DNA from: Eustoma russellianum
Lineage: Eukaryota > Streptophyta > Magnoliopsida > Gentianales > Gentianaceae
DNA: 64,000 nucleotides
Direction: 5' to 3'
NCBI GenBank assembly: GCA_036186865.1
Contig: AP025053.1
Location: 36,074,460 to 36,138,459 of the forward strand
Part shown: positions 11,201 through 23,137 of the stretch, piece after piece
Position numbering within the stretch: the first letter of the stretch is position 1
Layout: every line of letters begins with the position of its first letter
Notes under the pieces: generated by a model
The model's input: the letters and a program-made list of their open reading frames with translations, nothing else
Databases searched by the model: none
Told to the model about the DNA's origin: nothing
Made by a program: the position numbers and the translations under genes

Positions 11201-12482
11201 AGATTCTGGTAAGCAAATTAACAGTTCATTGCCATTTGATTCACATTATTTCTCTGGAATAAGTTGCAGGATTTGTCTTGATATCTTTTCATGCAGGTCT
11301 CGTTGATCCATGTCAGCTTCTGTCGAACATTGAAATACAGATAAGGGAAGCTAAAGAAGAGGCCTCAAGCAGAAGAGAAATTATTGATAGGATTGATCGT
11401 TGGCTTTCCGCTTGTGAAGAAGAAAAGTGGCTTGAAGATTATAACCAAGTAATTTATCATGCTCTCTTTTGATTGGAATATTGGACTGATGTTGTATTCT
11501 GTCTTTATTACCAAAAACTTGGGCTTCGTGTTCTTCAACGCGAATCATGTTGTCTAACAGGATCACAATCGTTATACTGCTGGAAGAGGTGGTCATGTAA
11601 ATCTTAAACGTGCAGAGCGAGCTCGAATCATGCTAAATAAGATCCCAAGTATGTTACCTTCAAGTTCTACAACAATTATTTATCTTCTCATGGATTCATT
11701 TCTTCTGAAGTAATAAGCTTTCCCTTTCAGCAATGGTCGAAAATTTGATCAGCAAGACTTTGGCATGGGAGGATGAGTACAGGAAGGTGTTTCTTTATGA
11801 TGGAGTAAGTTCCTGAGTTTGTTAAAATGGTTTTCTCAGCTCCTTTCTTCTTAAGTGGTTTGAGAAAGTGACCATACTTTCTCCATGTTGTTCTTCTAGG
11901 TCTGTTTGACTTCAATAATGGAAGATTATGAAATAGCTAGGAAACAGAAAGAAGATGAAAAGAAGCGGGCAAGGGTAAGTTAAAACGTTTTTTTTTTCCC
12001 CATAATAATGTAGCTGAATGTTTGTATAATATATGTATAATATATGAAACGTTTTCTATAATATATAAAACTTTCTTTTGAGTTTTTAAAGATACATTTA
12101 TTTTATTGTTATTATGATTGTTGTTGCTGAATTGTTTCTTTTTATGCAGGATCAAAAGAAAATTCAAGATGTGTTACTTGCAGAGAAGGAAGCCAGGTTT
12201 GGTTCAAAACCAAGTCCACGGAGAAACAGCAGCTTCAGAAAAGTGAATGGACATAGTGCAAGTAGCAATGGGTCTGTCACTCCTACACCTCTCCGAAAGT
12301 CAATTGGTAATGCAACTCCTGAGCTTCTGACTCGTTCGTATTCTGGGCACCGTGATGGGTATTTTAAGGAAATGAGACGGCTTTCTACCGCACCATTGAA
12401 TTTCTTGGCAATACCAAAAGAAGATACAATTTCCTCTTCTTCTGTATATACGTCTGAGCCAGAGTCACCTCCTCAGAGCTAG
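8245..12482 (+). CDS. MAP65: MAP65-6/7-like microtubule-associated protein
   Basis: Plant member of the MAP65/Ase1/PRC1 family, which cross-links antiparallel microtubules in cortical arrays, preprophase band, spindle and phragmoplast. Exons: 8245-8325, 9200-9403, 9720-9977, 10519-10734, 10807-10962, 11049-11208, 11297-11448, 11561-11648, 11731-11804, 11900-11974, 12150-12482. All junctions are GT-AG and phases agree, giving 598 aa, near the usual family length. The N-terminal two thirds is coiled-coil dimerisation and spectrin-like rod. The family's microtubule-binding signature is in exons 7-8: W-L-S-A-C-E-E-E then N-R-Y-x-A-G-R-G-G-H-V-N-L-K-R-A-E-R-A-R. The C-terminal tail (about residues 490-598) is basic and Ser/Pro-rich, with S-P-R-R and T-P-L-R-K sites like those phosphorylated by CDK/MAPK in relatives. 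The start M-L-A-F-G-S-P and the ending S-E-P-E-S-P resemble the MAP65-6/-7 subgroup. The subgroup call is from memory of the family. Confidence 0.95.
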
Positions 12483-13475
12483 GATTCAACTTCAAATTGC
12501 TATGTGTTAGTACTTCACTTGTTTTTGGCTGTTGCTTTTTCTCATTTACTGGATGTTGGAGTGTTATGTGCTCAAGCTTGTCATTCGCGTAGTCCTGCTG
12601 TTTCACTTTCTAAATGTGGTTCTGTGTTTGACGTCTGGAATGAACAACTGCAGGAGTCGTTTTTGCTGAAATGATATAGGTGGAAGGCTGTGAATATGTC
12701 AGATGTACACTAGGGGAGAAGTTCCGTAAGTTTGGCAAGGCTAAGACAGTGGTAGCTGACATTTCTGTATTTTAGGATTCAAGATTTTGAACCTTTTGAT
12801 GCTAGAAGCTTGGGACCTTTATGTTTAGACGAGAATCAGACGATTTGAGGGTCCTTATTCACTGCTTGTATATATATTTCAAGTTTCAAAGTGATTTAGG
12901 GATGATGTATTTACATTCAAAGATGGCATTGGACATACACGTTTGTCGCTTTGTCATTAGATGACCGAGTTTTTAATTCATATGTTACGAATTCTTTAGA
13001 ATGAGGTTCATCCCCAACAAGAACGAGGCCAGGGGATCTGGCATTCAAAGGCGAAAGTTTGTTGTCTCGGTACGGTTGGTCGAGGAGAAAACAAGGGCGG
13101 ACGAACTGAAAGTGGGAAAGTTATTCCCTGTGCATCGGATTGACGGTACTGAGAAATAAAGTAGGAAACAACTAAATCTGTCAAACGTAACACTTTTGAC
13201 GAAGCTGGTCCAGTGAAGGCTATGTTGCTAAAATTTCAGTAGAAGTCGAAACATGCCATTAATAAAGCCTCTATACGTATATAACTATTTTTTGTGTGTG
13301 GAAATATACGTATACGTATAATTGAATCAACTTAGTTGTCCCTTTTTCCACGTAGGTTGAAGATAAATGGGTCGTCTGTAAATTCAGGTGCTGCCCTTTA
13401 CCCTTGTGCGAGTTTGTCGCCAGGAATTGAAATTTGACGAGTCCGACACCTCTTTTCTCCTAGTCTATATAAAAA
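12483..13475 (+). other. 3' flank of the MAP65-like gene
   Basis: The first 400 bases or so after the stop are the probable 3' untranslated region. A poly(A) site cannot be fixed. The remainder is intergenic with short TACGTATA repeats near 13270-13320 and no recognisable gene. Confidence 0.4.
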
Positions 13476-13735
13476 TTTATCATCGTCATCAATCATATCA
13501 TTACATCCCAACAACAGCAAAAGATATCGTTAGGGTCTGAGAATGGTAAGCGGCATGCAAACAATACCTCAGTATATCCTAACGCCAATAAAAGTTATCG
13601 CTAGAGTCTGGGTAGGGTAAACGGCAAACAAACAATACATCTATCTCAAGAGATAGAGAATCAATATCTCAAGAGATAGAGAGTTTGATTCTAGTGAGAC
13701 CCCGGTTTTATATGCCATATAAACATTTATATATA
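13476..13735 (-). mobile_element. Two RTE LINE tails in reverse orientation
   Basis: Read on the minus strand, the phrase 'CTCTATCTCTTGAGATAGA ... CCAGACTCTAGCGATAAC ... GTTAGGATATA' occurs twice in a row, a diverged repetition of the RTE 3'-end block at 18899-19120. The interval lacks coding sequence. It may be one tail with an internal duplication or two nested insertions. Confidence 0.55.
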
Positions 13736-15555
13736 AGAAAATTGCCACTTTCTCACATGCAGTACCCTCAAACATTAGAGGGAGAGATTGAACGTTTGAC
13801 ACCCTAGCATAAACGATCGATGCACTGCTTGGTTGCCTTTTCTGTTAAATATGTATATCACTATCCTTCTTGCTTGAACATGATCGCAAGAACTTCTAAG
13901 ACTCATTTCAGCTTCGTGCCCATCAGATTTCTTTTTTTTTTTTTTTGTTTTTTTTTTTTGGTCAGAACGGGATCATTCATTGACCAAAGGGATAATACAG
14001 CATCACAAAACTATACAGCAAAACTAGCAGACTGCATCAAGAAAAACAGAACTGCAATCTCCTAATCTACATCAACACTACTAGCTGACCAAACTTTCTC
14101 CATCTCCTCAGCACAGCACAAGATCTTTCCTGTCTATCAGATTTTGCGGTCTTGAAAACAGGTCGATCTCATAACCAAGCACACAAATACATACAAAAGT
14201 AGTCCAAAGACATACTCCTTCCACCATATTTCTAAATTTTCATTTTCTGCAAGATACTCCTCTTGCCTTCGTAGCTTCGGTCAGTAGCTTCTAACCCAAT
14301 CACGCATTTCCCAAAAGTATGTCGAGTTTCAGCTTATACCAAAAGCAGACTAAGACCTCCGAAATGATTCGTCTGAAAGTTCAAAGAACCACACAACTCC
14401 CTCACCGGGTGATGTCCACTAGCATAAAACCACACGAAACCCTTTCCTAGTTGAAATACCACACAACCACCTTTCCTTGGGGACATCCAGAAGGGTTTGG
14501 CATTGACAGAGTATAAAACTGAGGCCTGAGACAATGGCCAAGGGATAATACTCCCATTGAATGATAATAAATGGCAAAGAATGCTCCCAAAAACTACCCC
14601 TCACCTACGTGGAAGCACCCTCCAGGTTCATGATTACAGGGTAAACAAAAGCGGGACCACCCAATTATATTGACAACATACTCAAAGTGAGAAACGAAAG
14701 TAAAAGATTTATCCTTGACAGAGAAAGGCAGGAAGACAAAAAAACAGGGGAAGGGCCAAAATGAGATTAAAACCTGGTGTTGATGTTCATAAACACCAGA
14801 AAAATAGTTAGGAGTTAAGCGAGTATGTTATTTGTTATTGTATAAGAGCAAAAAAATCCACAAGATACCATGTCACATGCAAAGAGGGAGCGAAATATAT
14901 AACATTCCCCATCCTCACCCCACCATTGTCTCCACCAACATTTCTCCTCTTATTTGGCTCCAATCCCACGTCCTTTTCTCCTATTTCCCTTATCGAACAT
15001 GCTGAAGGGTAAGAATGCAGACAAACACTTCACATTCATTCAGCCAAATATATGATTGGAGTAGGGCACTCAAGTTTCCCACAAAGTAAATAAGTGACGA
15101 GGAACACCCAATGATATCCCTCGGACCATAAGCAAAAGCGAGAAAGAAATATGCATTTCACTGAAAATATTGCATGAACATTACATGAATTAAAATATAA
15201 TGACTTACAAAAAAAAAAAATTTAAAATCTAATGCATATACTGGTTCAATATCGCACCAAAAGCAACTAAGTTTTCTTTAATAGCTCTGACAGCATACAT
15301 TTTGCCAATGCATATAACAGGTGACAAAATCAGTGAGATAATTATCAGCAACCATGTCTGGCACAAAAAAAAAAAGATTTGCAGCATCATTTGTGAAACA
15401 GAATCACTCAGTTGAATTTTACAGATTAAATCATCTACCATCATATAATTGACAAAAATATATCGGAAAAAACTTCATGAACAGATGACGTTACAATATA
15501 CTATCATGATAAGCAGACACCCGTAACTTCATATCCCCGGAAACCTTCTCCTGTA
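13736..15555. other. Intergenic; possible reversed LINE 3' end; 3' flank of ELC
   Basis: A T-rich run interrupted by a G (about 13931-13960), followed by GGTCAGAACGGGATC, looks like the reversed poly(A) tail of a LINE or processed insert. No reverse transcriptase remnant is visible next to it. The stretch from about 15180 to 15555 is the likely 3' untranslated region of the ELC gene on the minus strand. No other gene is supported. Confidence 0.35.
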
Positions 15556-16812
15556 TCATACTGCGTATGTTGATGCCCTGGACGCCATACTAGCAACTTG
15601 AGCCTGCATTTGCGCAGCCCTAACTTTGGAGGATGTAGCACGGTGAAAAAACTGTTCTCTAGACAACAACCTCACATTTCTCAAGTATTGATCGAATGGG
15701 ATAGCGCCCTCCTGCACAGCCTTATCCAAGGCATATATGACGTCCTCAATTGCCAAATCAGCAGCAGTAGAATCCAACATTTGATTTGATAATACATCAC
15801 ATGTCTCAAATGCTTGATCCACATCTACAATTCTTCCTCCCCCTAACTTACCCAGTTTCCCCTCATTCTCCCTCAACCAGCCTTCCAATACATCTGTGTT
15901 CATCAAAAGCATCTGCAATTGCTGCTCCAACCCCTCCTTCTCATCAATCATCTCCTTCAACCCTTTCCCTAACTCCTCCTCACGCTGCCTCAATACCGCT
16001 TGCGCACTAAACAATCCCTCCATTTCTGCCTCCCCTGCTTTCCTCGATCCCAAGATATCACTATGCACATTTTCCACCAATTTATTTATCGCGTTCCTCC
16101 TGTACACTTCACTTGGATCCTCCATTATCCTACCTACGCTGCCCCCACTTCTGCTATATGGCGAAGGTGGATACGCAGGTGTCATCCTGGGTGGTATAGC
16201 AGGCCGAGGACCCACCCCAGACCCAGAGCCCGAAGTCATAACGCTGTTGTTAGCGTTAGTACCAACTGAATTAGTAGGGCCTGGGCTAGAGCTGGGGTTA
16301 GGGTTTGAGCTTGGGCGGCGCTGAGAATACAATGGCGGATCTCGGGCAAAAAAATGCGATAAATTCCGAGCTAATTCAACTAAATTTGAACTAGGGTATA
16401 CCCAGTTCTGCAAATAAGGTATAGAAACCATACCAGAGGGATTAACAAACGGATGCGGGCGTTTGATAATCATGTCGCGTGTCGGATTGACGAAAACGAG
16501 AGGGGCGTGGCGGGGATAGGATTCCATTAACCAGATGATGATCGGGATGTTGTAGGTGACCTCGTGGTAGATCATCGGAACGGTGCCGTCTGACTGGAGG
16601 AGATTGACGGAGCGGCCGTCGTTGTGAGTGAAAGTGGCGGTTCTAGGTTGAAGAGAAGGATATGCTTCGGAGAGAGAGAGGAGGTGCTGACGGATTAGCC
16701 ACTTGACATCTTCGGCATACGGTAACGCGGAAGGGCCGCGCTGGGAGAGCACGCTGCTGAGAAATTGCTGGGTGTACTGCGAGTTATTTTGGGCGGGCGG
16801 TGACGGTGCCAT
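15556..16812 (-). CDS. ELC: ESCRT-I subunit ELC / VPS23 (TSG101-like)
   Basis: Intronless 418-aa gene, as is usual for plant ELC. The product is the ubiquitin-binding subunit of ESCRT-I, which sorts ubiquitylated membrane cargo into multivesicular endosomes. Residues about 20-162 form a UEV (E2-variant) domain, including Y-N-I-P-I-I-I-W, F-V-N-P-T-R-D-M and V-S-I-P-Y-L-Q-N-W; like other UEVs it lacks the catalytic Cys at the E2 position. A Pro/Ser/Asn-rich linker follows (about 164-230), then a coiled coil (about 255-320). The C-terminal steadiness box (about 350-405) carries D-V-I-Y-A-L-D-K-A and F-D-Q-Y-L-R-N-V-R-L-L-S-R-E-Q-F, which anchors VPS23 in the ESCRT-I core. The Met at 16812 is used because the reading frame and UEV spacing fit. 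Overlapping plus-strand frames of up to 142 codons are shadows. Confidence 0.96.
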   Translation of the reverse strand: MAPSPPAQNNSQYTQQFLSSVLSQRGPSALPYAEDVKWLIRQHLLSLSEAYPSLQPRTATFTHNDGRSVNLLQSDGTVPMIYHEVTYNIPIIIWLMESYPRHAPLVFVNPTRDMIIKRPHPFVNPSGMVSIPYLQNWVYPSSNLVELARNLSHFFARDPPLYSQRRPSSNPNPSSSPGPTNSVGTNANNSVMTSGSGSGVGPRPAIPPRMTPAYPPSPYSRSGGSVGRIMEDPSEVYRRNAINKLVENVHSDILGSRKAGEAEMEGLFSAQAVLRQREEELGKGLKEMIDEKEGLEQQLQMLLMNTDVLEGWLRENEGKLGKLGGGRIVDVDQAFETCDVLSNQMLDSTAADLAIEDVIYALDKAVQEGAIPFDQYLRNVRLLSREQFFHRATSSKVRAAQMQAQVASMASRASTYAV

Positions 16813-17275
16813 CGTTCACGGAGGCGGCGTTGAAAAGGTCGACGGCAGAAATTTGAAGAGAGTGTGTCTCAAATAATTCGATAACAGCGAGTTAGCTGTT
16901 CGGAGATTAACTTTTGTAGTAAGCAAACCGCTCCCCGACGAACTCCGTAGTCTGACAAGATTGAAAGAAGCGCAAGAAAAGGGGAAAAAATAAATATGAA
17001 AAAGAAGATGCCAGCTAAAAATCGAAAGAAAGAAAAAAATGTATCCAAATATAATATTTTGGATATTATCATCTATCTTCATGATATTATGCTGTTCCAA
17101 ATATAATATTTTTGAGATGGATGAAATATTTTTCTGTCAATTATTATTTGGTAATGTCAATTATTAGTTAAGTAAACAAAAAAAAGTGTGTTTTATAAAA
17201 ATAATCGAACTCATTTGAAGTTTCAGCTTTAGCCAAATTAGTTGCTCCATGTTTTATTGATATATTTAAATAATT
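16813..17275 (-). other. Upstream region of ELC
   Basis: This 460-bp stretch precedes ELC on the minus strand and must include its promoter and leader. It is AT-rich, and I see no decisive TATA element. The short open frames on the minus strand lack known domains. Confidence 0.35.
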
Positions 17276-19120
17276 TTGTTTCAAGGTTTTCCGGAGAAGG
17301 GGAAGAGGATGAGAAGAGCTAAAACGGTCGGCCTAGATAATATACCCATTGAGGCGTGGAAGTATTTAGGAGAGGAAGGGGTCCAATGGCTAACTACTCT
17401 GTTCAACCGTATTTACAAAACAGGGAAGATGCCAGATGAGTGGAGAAAGAGTGTCGTGGTCCCCTATATAAGAACAAAGGAGACGCACAATGTTGTGGAA
17501 ACTATAGAGGGATTAAGTTGCTAAGCCATACCATGAAGTTATGGGATAGAGTAATCGACTCTCGAATTAGGAGAGAAACTCAGGTTACGGTGAACCAATT
17601 TGGTTTTATGCCAGGAAGGTCAACTACGGAAGTAATATACATTCTAAGGAGATTAATGGAGAAGTATAGGGAGAAGAAGCGCGATTTACATACGGTTTTC
17701 ATCGATCTTGAAAAAACGTATGATAATGTGCCACGTAGCCTAGTACGGGATAGTCTGGATGCAAGAGGGACCCCTATGAAGTATATAGACATAATTGTAG
17801 ATATGTATGCTAGGACAACAACAATCGTTCGTACGACTGTGGGGAATACAAACTTCTTTCCGATGGAGGTCGGTCTCCATCAAGGATCTGCGTTGAGCCC
17901 ATTTCTTTTTTGCAGTTGTCCTTGACGAGTTGTCAAAGCCGATACAGGAGGCAGTTCCGTAGTGTATGCTTTTTGCTGACAATATTGTATTAGTTGCAGA
18001 AAGTAGACATACCATGAGTATGAGACTAGAGCAGTCAAGAGGTGTTTTAGAGAGAAAAGGCTTAAAGATTAGCCGTTCTAAGATCGAGTATCTGCATTGC
18101 GACTTCAGCGGCGTAGCAGACATTGAGGAGAGCCAGCTCACCATCGATGGTCAAGTGGTATCACAGGTAAGTAAGTTTAAGTACATAGGATCATTTCTGC
18201 AGCACAGTGGCGACATAGATAATGATGTATCACATTGAGTTCAAGCAGGCTGGTGTAGATGGAGGTCGGCCTCAGGGGTACTGTGTGATAAAAATTTCCC
18301 AACTAAATTAAAGATAAAATTTTATAGGGTGGCAGTGCGACCGGCAATGCTATATGGGACAGACTGTTGGGCCATCAAGAGGTCACAATTACATAAGATG
18401 GAAGTGGCAGAGATGAAGACGTTAAGATGGATGTGTGGGCATAGAAGGCTAGACCGGATCAGAAACGAGATGTTTCGAGAAAGGTTAGACGTGGCTAGTA
18501 TAGCAGATAAGATAAGAGAGGGCAGAATGAGATGGTTTGGGCATGTCAAGCGGAGACAGACAACGGCGTCGGTCAGAGCAATTGAAAGCCTCATTGTAGA
18601 GGGAAACATGAGTAAAGACAGACCCAAACTGACTTGAGATGAGCAGATAAGACACGACCTACTAGATTTGCATCTCTCCGAGGACATGGTCTAGGATAGG
18701 AGTTCATGGAAACATACGATTAAGGTTAACGAGGTATAGGTCATATATAGAGAAACTTTAGAGTATAGTTAGGGACGTAGATATGCGTAGACACTATCTA
18801 CGCTCTAGGTTGACTTTCCACTTGTTTGCGTATGTTATGCCGTTGTTTTACATTATATGTACATATACACGTGATGTGTATTTTAATATCGAAAGTCCTT
18901 TCTTTGTATTATTTGAATTTCCTCACTAACACACTAGCACATCATATCTCTATTATCATGTCATTTATACAGGTACATATAGAGCCGAAGGTCTCACTGG
19001 AAGCAGACTCTCTATCCCCTTAGGATAGAGGTATTGTCTGCCTACCACTTACCCTCCCAGACCCTAACGATAACTTTTGCTGTCGTTGGGATATACAGGG
19101 TCCGGATGATGATGATGATG
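17276..19120 (+). pseudogene. RTE-type non-LTR retrotransposon relic
   Basis: Degenerate reverse transcriptase. It enters mid-domain at about 17295 and includes G-L-D-N-I-P-I-E-A-W, the block N-Q-F-G-F-M-P-G-R-S-T (about 17590-17625), F-I-D-L-E-K-T-Y-D, G-L-H-Q-G-S-A-L-S-P-F-L-F, and the catalytic box as F-A-D-N in place of the expected Y/F-A-D-D. The frame is broken near 17908 by an extra T and later by stops near 17960, 18238 and 18638. The C-terminal part (R-P-A-M-L-Y-G-T-D-C-W and M-R-W-F-G-H-V) is typical of plant RTE elements. The endonuclease half is missing, so the copy is 5'-truncated. It ends in (GAT)n at 19105-19120, a normal RTE tail. Confidence 0.9.
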
Positions 19121-19980
19121 TACATGTAGACTATTGAATCATTCAAATGACCGTACGATATAGATTATATCTTTCCAAGAAGAAACACCCTTACTTAAGA
19201 AGGAAAAAGATAAATAATAATGTAATTATTTTGTTAATATGATATAAGTCAAAAATCATGTTAAGAAACATGTAGTAAAAACTTATGAATAGAAACATTT
19301 ATTCTAATTATACTGAAATAGAAAAGGGCCCTAACATAGAAAACATATGCATAAATAATTTAGCTTAACGTACTGGATCCATGTATGTTTGATGGTGACT
19401 CTCTAGAACTGGATGTCGTCAATTTTTACGAACCAACTTTATATTTTTCAAAAGGTTGAATTTTGCCTTAATCAATTGATAAGTAGTTTATGTTTTTTCC
19501 TTTTCAAAAAATGTCACCAATAAACAAAATGATTTATACATATTAAAATCTTTGGATCTAAATTGCTTCTTTCTTCTTCATCAAGCTTGTCCAAATTACC
19601 AAAAATGCTTTAAAAAATTTTTGATCCACTTATACTTAAACCGAACACTTTCGTGTAGTCCGGATTTGATTCGCTTATAGCTCATCTTATGTTCGATTAA
19701 ACAAATTCGAACGACATATTAAGCTCGTGAACTTAGATGAGCCAAATTCAGCATCTCATGCATTCGATTTGTAAGCTCGTAAGTCGGCTCGTTGACTAAA
19801 TTATGTATACTTTTAAAAGAATATTATATATAAATAAGTATAGGTCTTATTGTAAATAATGGAAATGTGAAGGATGTTTAAATAATACACTTACCTATAT
19901 ATTGGAAACCCTAAGTCGCTTCCAATTTTGGTCGCCACCTCAGTCCTTGCTTCTTCCAACACACTGCATCATCTTGGCAC

Positions 19981-19984
<4 letters not shown>
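19121..19984. other. Intergenic, with a faint hAT-MITE-like remnant
   Basis: AT-rich. The interval 19630-19800 contains GAGCC, AAGCTCGT and CGAAC motifs reminiscent of the hAT MITE interiors, but no termini or target duplication can be found. No gene is supported. Confidence 0.35.

Positions 19985-20027
<43 letters not shown>
19985..20027. repeat. (TC)n microsatellite
   Basis: About 21 TC units, read directly. Confidence 0.95.
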
Positions 20028-20032
<5 letters not shown>

Positions 20033-20189
20033 CATCTCATTGCTAATCTTTATGGTTGATGGCTGTTTTCTCTCTCCACCTGTGTATCTTCTCTTTTGCG
20101 GCAGTATGGTGTCGGCCTTTCCTATGAATTTGAAAGCCATGGAAGGAGATAGCAAACGATTCGTGTGATGGCAGTGTAGATCTGCACAT

Positions 20190-21190
20190 TAGAAAAGTTA
20201 ATCAAGTGATGCATGATTTCTGACTTATGTTTCATTAGAAAAACCCAAACACATCGGCTGAAGTCATCAACAATTGCCAAAAAGTAATGGACTCCAGAAG
20301 TAAACGCAATCTTATAATCGCCTCGCAATGTAATAATTCCAAACGTCCACTAGTGTGAATAAAACTTAAATGAAAAGGCAACCTTGTCTGCTTCGCCTTC
20401 ATGCAGGGATCACAACAATCAAAACTAGAATTAACACATGGGTAAATGCAATGCAACTTTGCCTTGCAAGCATGCACAAGTCTTTTGTGCCAAGTCTCCT
20501 GATTGATTTCTGTCCTCATCACGGCCTTTTTTGTTTTTTTGTTTTTTGTTTTTTGCAGCGACTCCAAATAGTAGAGACCTCCCGAGTAGGGCTGTAAACG
20601 AGCCGAACGAGCCGAGCATTGCATTGTTCAAGCTCTGTTCATTTAACTTAGCGAACGAGCCGAGCTTGTTCGTTTATTTAAACGAACATATTTACTTGTT
20701 CAAGCTTGGTTCGTTTAACTCACGAACAACATTAACGAGCCGAACACCTTAAACAAACGGTGCCAATTACCGAGCTCGAACAGAAAAAGGTGTTCAAGCT
20801 CTGTTCATTAACCTTTTATCCGAGCCGAGCTTGAGCTCGAGCTCAAACAAACGAGCCGAACAACCGAACGGCTTGGTTCATTTACAGCCCTACTCCCGAG
20901 TTGTCTACCCACTCCAAGCAGGAATCTGCTGACAGAAATTCGATTGCATCGAAAACGAAGAAGGCTTAAAATGTTGCTCAGCTTGATGCCATTCTCTAAC
21001 TCGGCTGTCTCAAAACCTCTTAAAACTGTCATTCCACGAATGCTATTTGACTTGCCTTGAAGAACGTCTTCTTCCCACGTTATATCCTGTCCGTGTCACC
21101 GGAGTCGATGTTAAAATTAACCTTATCTGCCATTTTTGCGGTTTGGTCGGACTGTTTTTGTGCTCCTTCTCCTACCTCAACTTTGATACC
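20190..21190 (-). pseudogene. Ty1-copia polyprotein relic, antisense, split by a MITE
   Basis: Minus-strand frames show a broken copia pol region. A GAG-pre-integrase segment (I-S-V-S-R then W-H-K-R-L, with a C-D-P-C zinc-finger remnant, about 20430-20990) is followed by an integrase core start with H-Y-F-L-A-I-V-D-D-F-S-R (about 20230-20300). Frames shift several times and no LTRs are visible. The relic is interrupted at 20587-20892 by a hAT MITE. The two halves join in one frame across the duplicated 8-bp site. This is dead transposon DNA, not a host gene. Confidence 0.8.
20587..20892. mobile_element. Non-autonomous hAT-type MITE, copy 2 (306 bp), nested
   Basis: Near-identical in layout to copy 1 (1492-1800). 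It starts TAGGGCTGTAAACGAGCC and ends, in reverse complement, TAGGGCTGTAAATGAACC. The flanks carry an exact 8-bp duplication, CTCCCGAG, at 20579-20586 and 20893-20900. It sits inside the copia relic, so it inserted after the copia element. Confidence 0.92.
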
Positions 21191-22231
21191 ATGAAAAAAA
21201 AAAACAAAACAAAAATTAATATTGTAATGCTCAGACTTTTGGAGGGGTAATAATTAAAGTCAGAAAAAAAAAAACACGTAAAGATATAAGACGATGGTGA
21301 TAGCTGATGGGAGATTTATGTCAGGATTTAACCACTACAATTGATGCTTTCAGGTGATGTAACACTGTCTGTGGGAAGCATGAATGTGAAAACCTCTATA
21401 TTTTAATAATCTTCAATTGATACATCAAAGCACGGTTCCTTTTGGGGTCATTATTACTAATGACGATTATGTCAATGATTTTAGAATGGTAGCTAAATCA
21501 AGGCCATTTGATGCCGTCTTTACCGTTTACCGTTTATCGTTTTTTAACTAGTAAATCACTTTATGTGGATCAGTTTCTCATCCGACTTTATTACTTCTTT
21601 CGCTATACACGTGGTGTACGGTGATTTATCACTGTCGACTTTAACGGTGATCAGTTCATGACTCAGACTTTGATAAAAGTCCTAATTCATTATTCTACCA
21701 AGTTACATATAACTCGAGGCTAGTTTGGTTTGTAAATTTGGTGGTTGTTCAATGTTTTACAAAGACATATAATACGAGTGATCGATTTAGTCGCTTTTAT
21801 TTCCCTTTCAATTCAATGTTTTAAATTTGTTCCACTCATTTTTAAAATGCTAAATCAAACCAACTACAAGCATTAGGAAGTTTCAGTTTTCTTTTTTTAT
21901 TTACAGATTAAAAGTAGTAGCTAAAAGAACATATCTGTTTAACTAAAACCTTGCATATGAATTTGATATAACTAAAAGATAAAAAGGCTGAAAAAAAGGA
22001 ACAAGTAAAACCATGATTACATTAGTCATATTTCAAAGTTTCAATGCGATTAACGCCTATTGCTTAGATCTTATAGCTTTTAAAGAAACTATGATGCTAT
22101 GATCTTGATCTAAAATTTAATTAAAAGAATTATCTTTCTCGATTTGGTGGGGAAAACAGCTCATTCGGCTTCGTCATCTAGCACGCCAAAGACGGATAGG
22201 TACTAATAAGACGAAGACTTGAATTTTAAAA
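21191..22231. other. Intergenic, nothing recognised
   Basis: AT-rich, with poly(A) runs at 21193-21210 and 21265-21276. No supportable gene or element boundary. Confidence 0.5.
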
Positions 22232-22601
22232 GGGGTAATTTCTTTTTAAACCTTAATGTTTGTCATAATCGTCAATACCTCTTTAATGTTTAAAAATATA
22301 TTTTTACCTTCTGATGTTTGGATTAAAAGTTAAAATGATATTTTAAAACATAAAACTAAAAAATTTAAAGAAAAAGTCAATAATGTCTCTCTCCATTTTC
22401 ATTATTCATCTTTTTTTTTGGTGATGGAAGGCAACGGCTGGTGGAGGCAGGGCAGGGGAGAGGGGACTCCGGCTGCAGCTGGTGGGGGCAGGACAGGGGA
22501 GAGGAGGCTTGGGCAAAATTGGTGGATATGCGTGATGGTGTTAGAGGAAGTTATGGTGATGGGCAAGAGTTGATAGGAAGAAGATGAATAGGGTATGTGC
22601 A

Positions 22602-22659
<58 letters not shown>

Positions 22660-22791
22660 AATAACTTTTTTTAATTAAATTAAGGGGTAAAGGGGTATTT
22701 TTCAAACATCAGAGGGATAAAGATACAATTTTAAACATTAAGGGGTTTTGACGATTATGCAAAACATTATGGGGCAAAAATTAATTATCCC
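22232..22791. mobile_element. TIR element with about 90-bp arms (560 bp)
   Basis: The left arm (about 22232-22325) and right arm (about 22690-22791) are inverted copies. Both read GGG(G)(A/T)AATT, CATAATCGTCAA, CTTTAATGTTTAAAA-like and CTGATGTTTG in the same order. The flanks ATTTTAAAA (22223-22231) and ATATTAAAA (22792-22800) fit a 9-bp target duplication with one mismatch, favouring a Mutator-type or related origin. The interior has a G-rich stretch and a (TA)n tract at 22611-22656, and no coding capacity. Confidence 0.75.
22611..22656. repeat. (TA)n microsatellite
   Basis: Twenty-three TA units inside the TIR element. Confidence 0.95.
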
Positions 22792-22800
22792 ATATTAAAA

Positions 22801-23126
22801 TTGTACTCTTCAGGTCTCATTATAAGCACTTTTCTTTTCCAATATAAGTGGACTTTATATGAACATTGTCAACTATTTAACATCTAGAAAAGATGTTTCT
22901 TAATACACGTAAAAAAGTAATTTGTATTCTATCTCTATATAAGTTAATCAATTTTCACAAATAATGTAACTATTTTGTGCAAAACATATCTTATAAACAT
23001 CTAATGAGAATATATTGTTTAAAAAATCGTAATAAAATATTGTTAGAGAACTATGCTGCCAAAACCGTTGCTGTAACAAATTGTTGAATGCAACACTCGG
23101 AACACACACATACATTTATAAATAGT
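22801..23126. other. Intergenic, nothing recognised
   Basis: AT-rich DNA between the TIR element and the SINE. No feature supported. Confidence 0.5.
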
Positions 23127-23137
23127 AGGTTACTTCT

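Noticed and set aside
15896..16324. 142-codon open frame on the plus strand
   Set aside because: It lies wholly antisense to the ELC coding exon, whose UEV and steadiness-box domains are clear. The plus frame has no family resemblance.
17276..18687. Reverse transcriptase-like frames as an active LINE
   Set aside because: Frameshift near 17908, several stops, FADN in place of FADD, and a missing endonuclease show it is dead.
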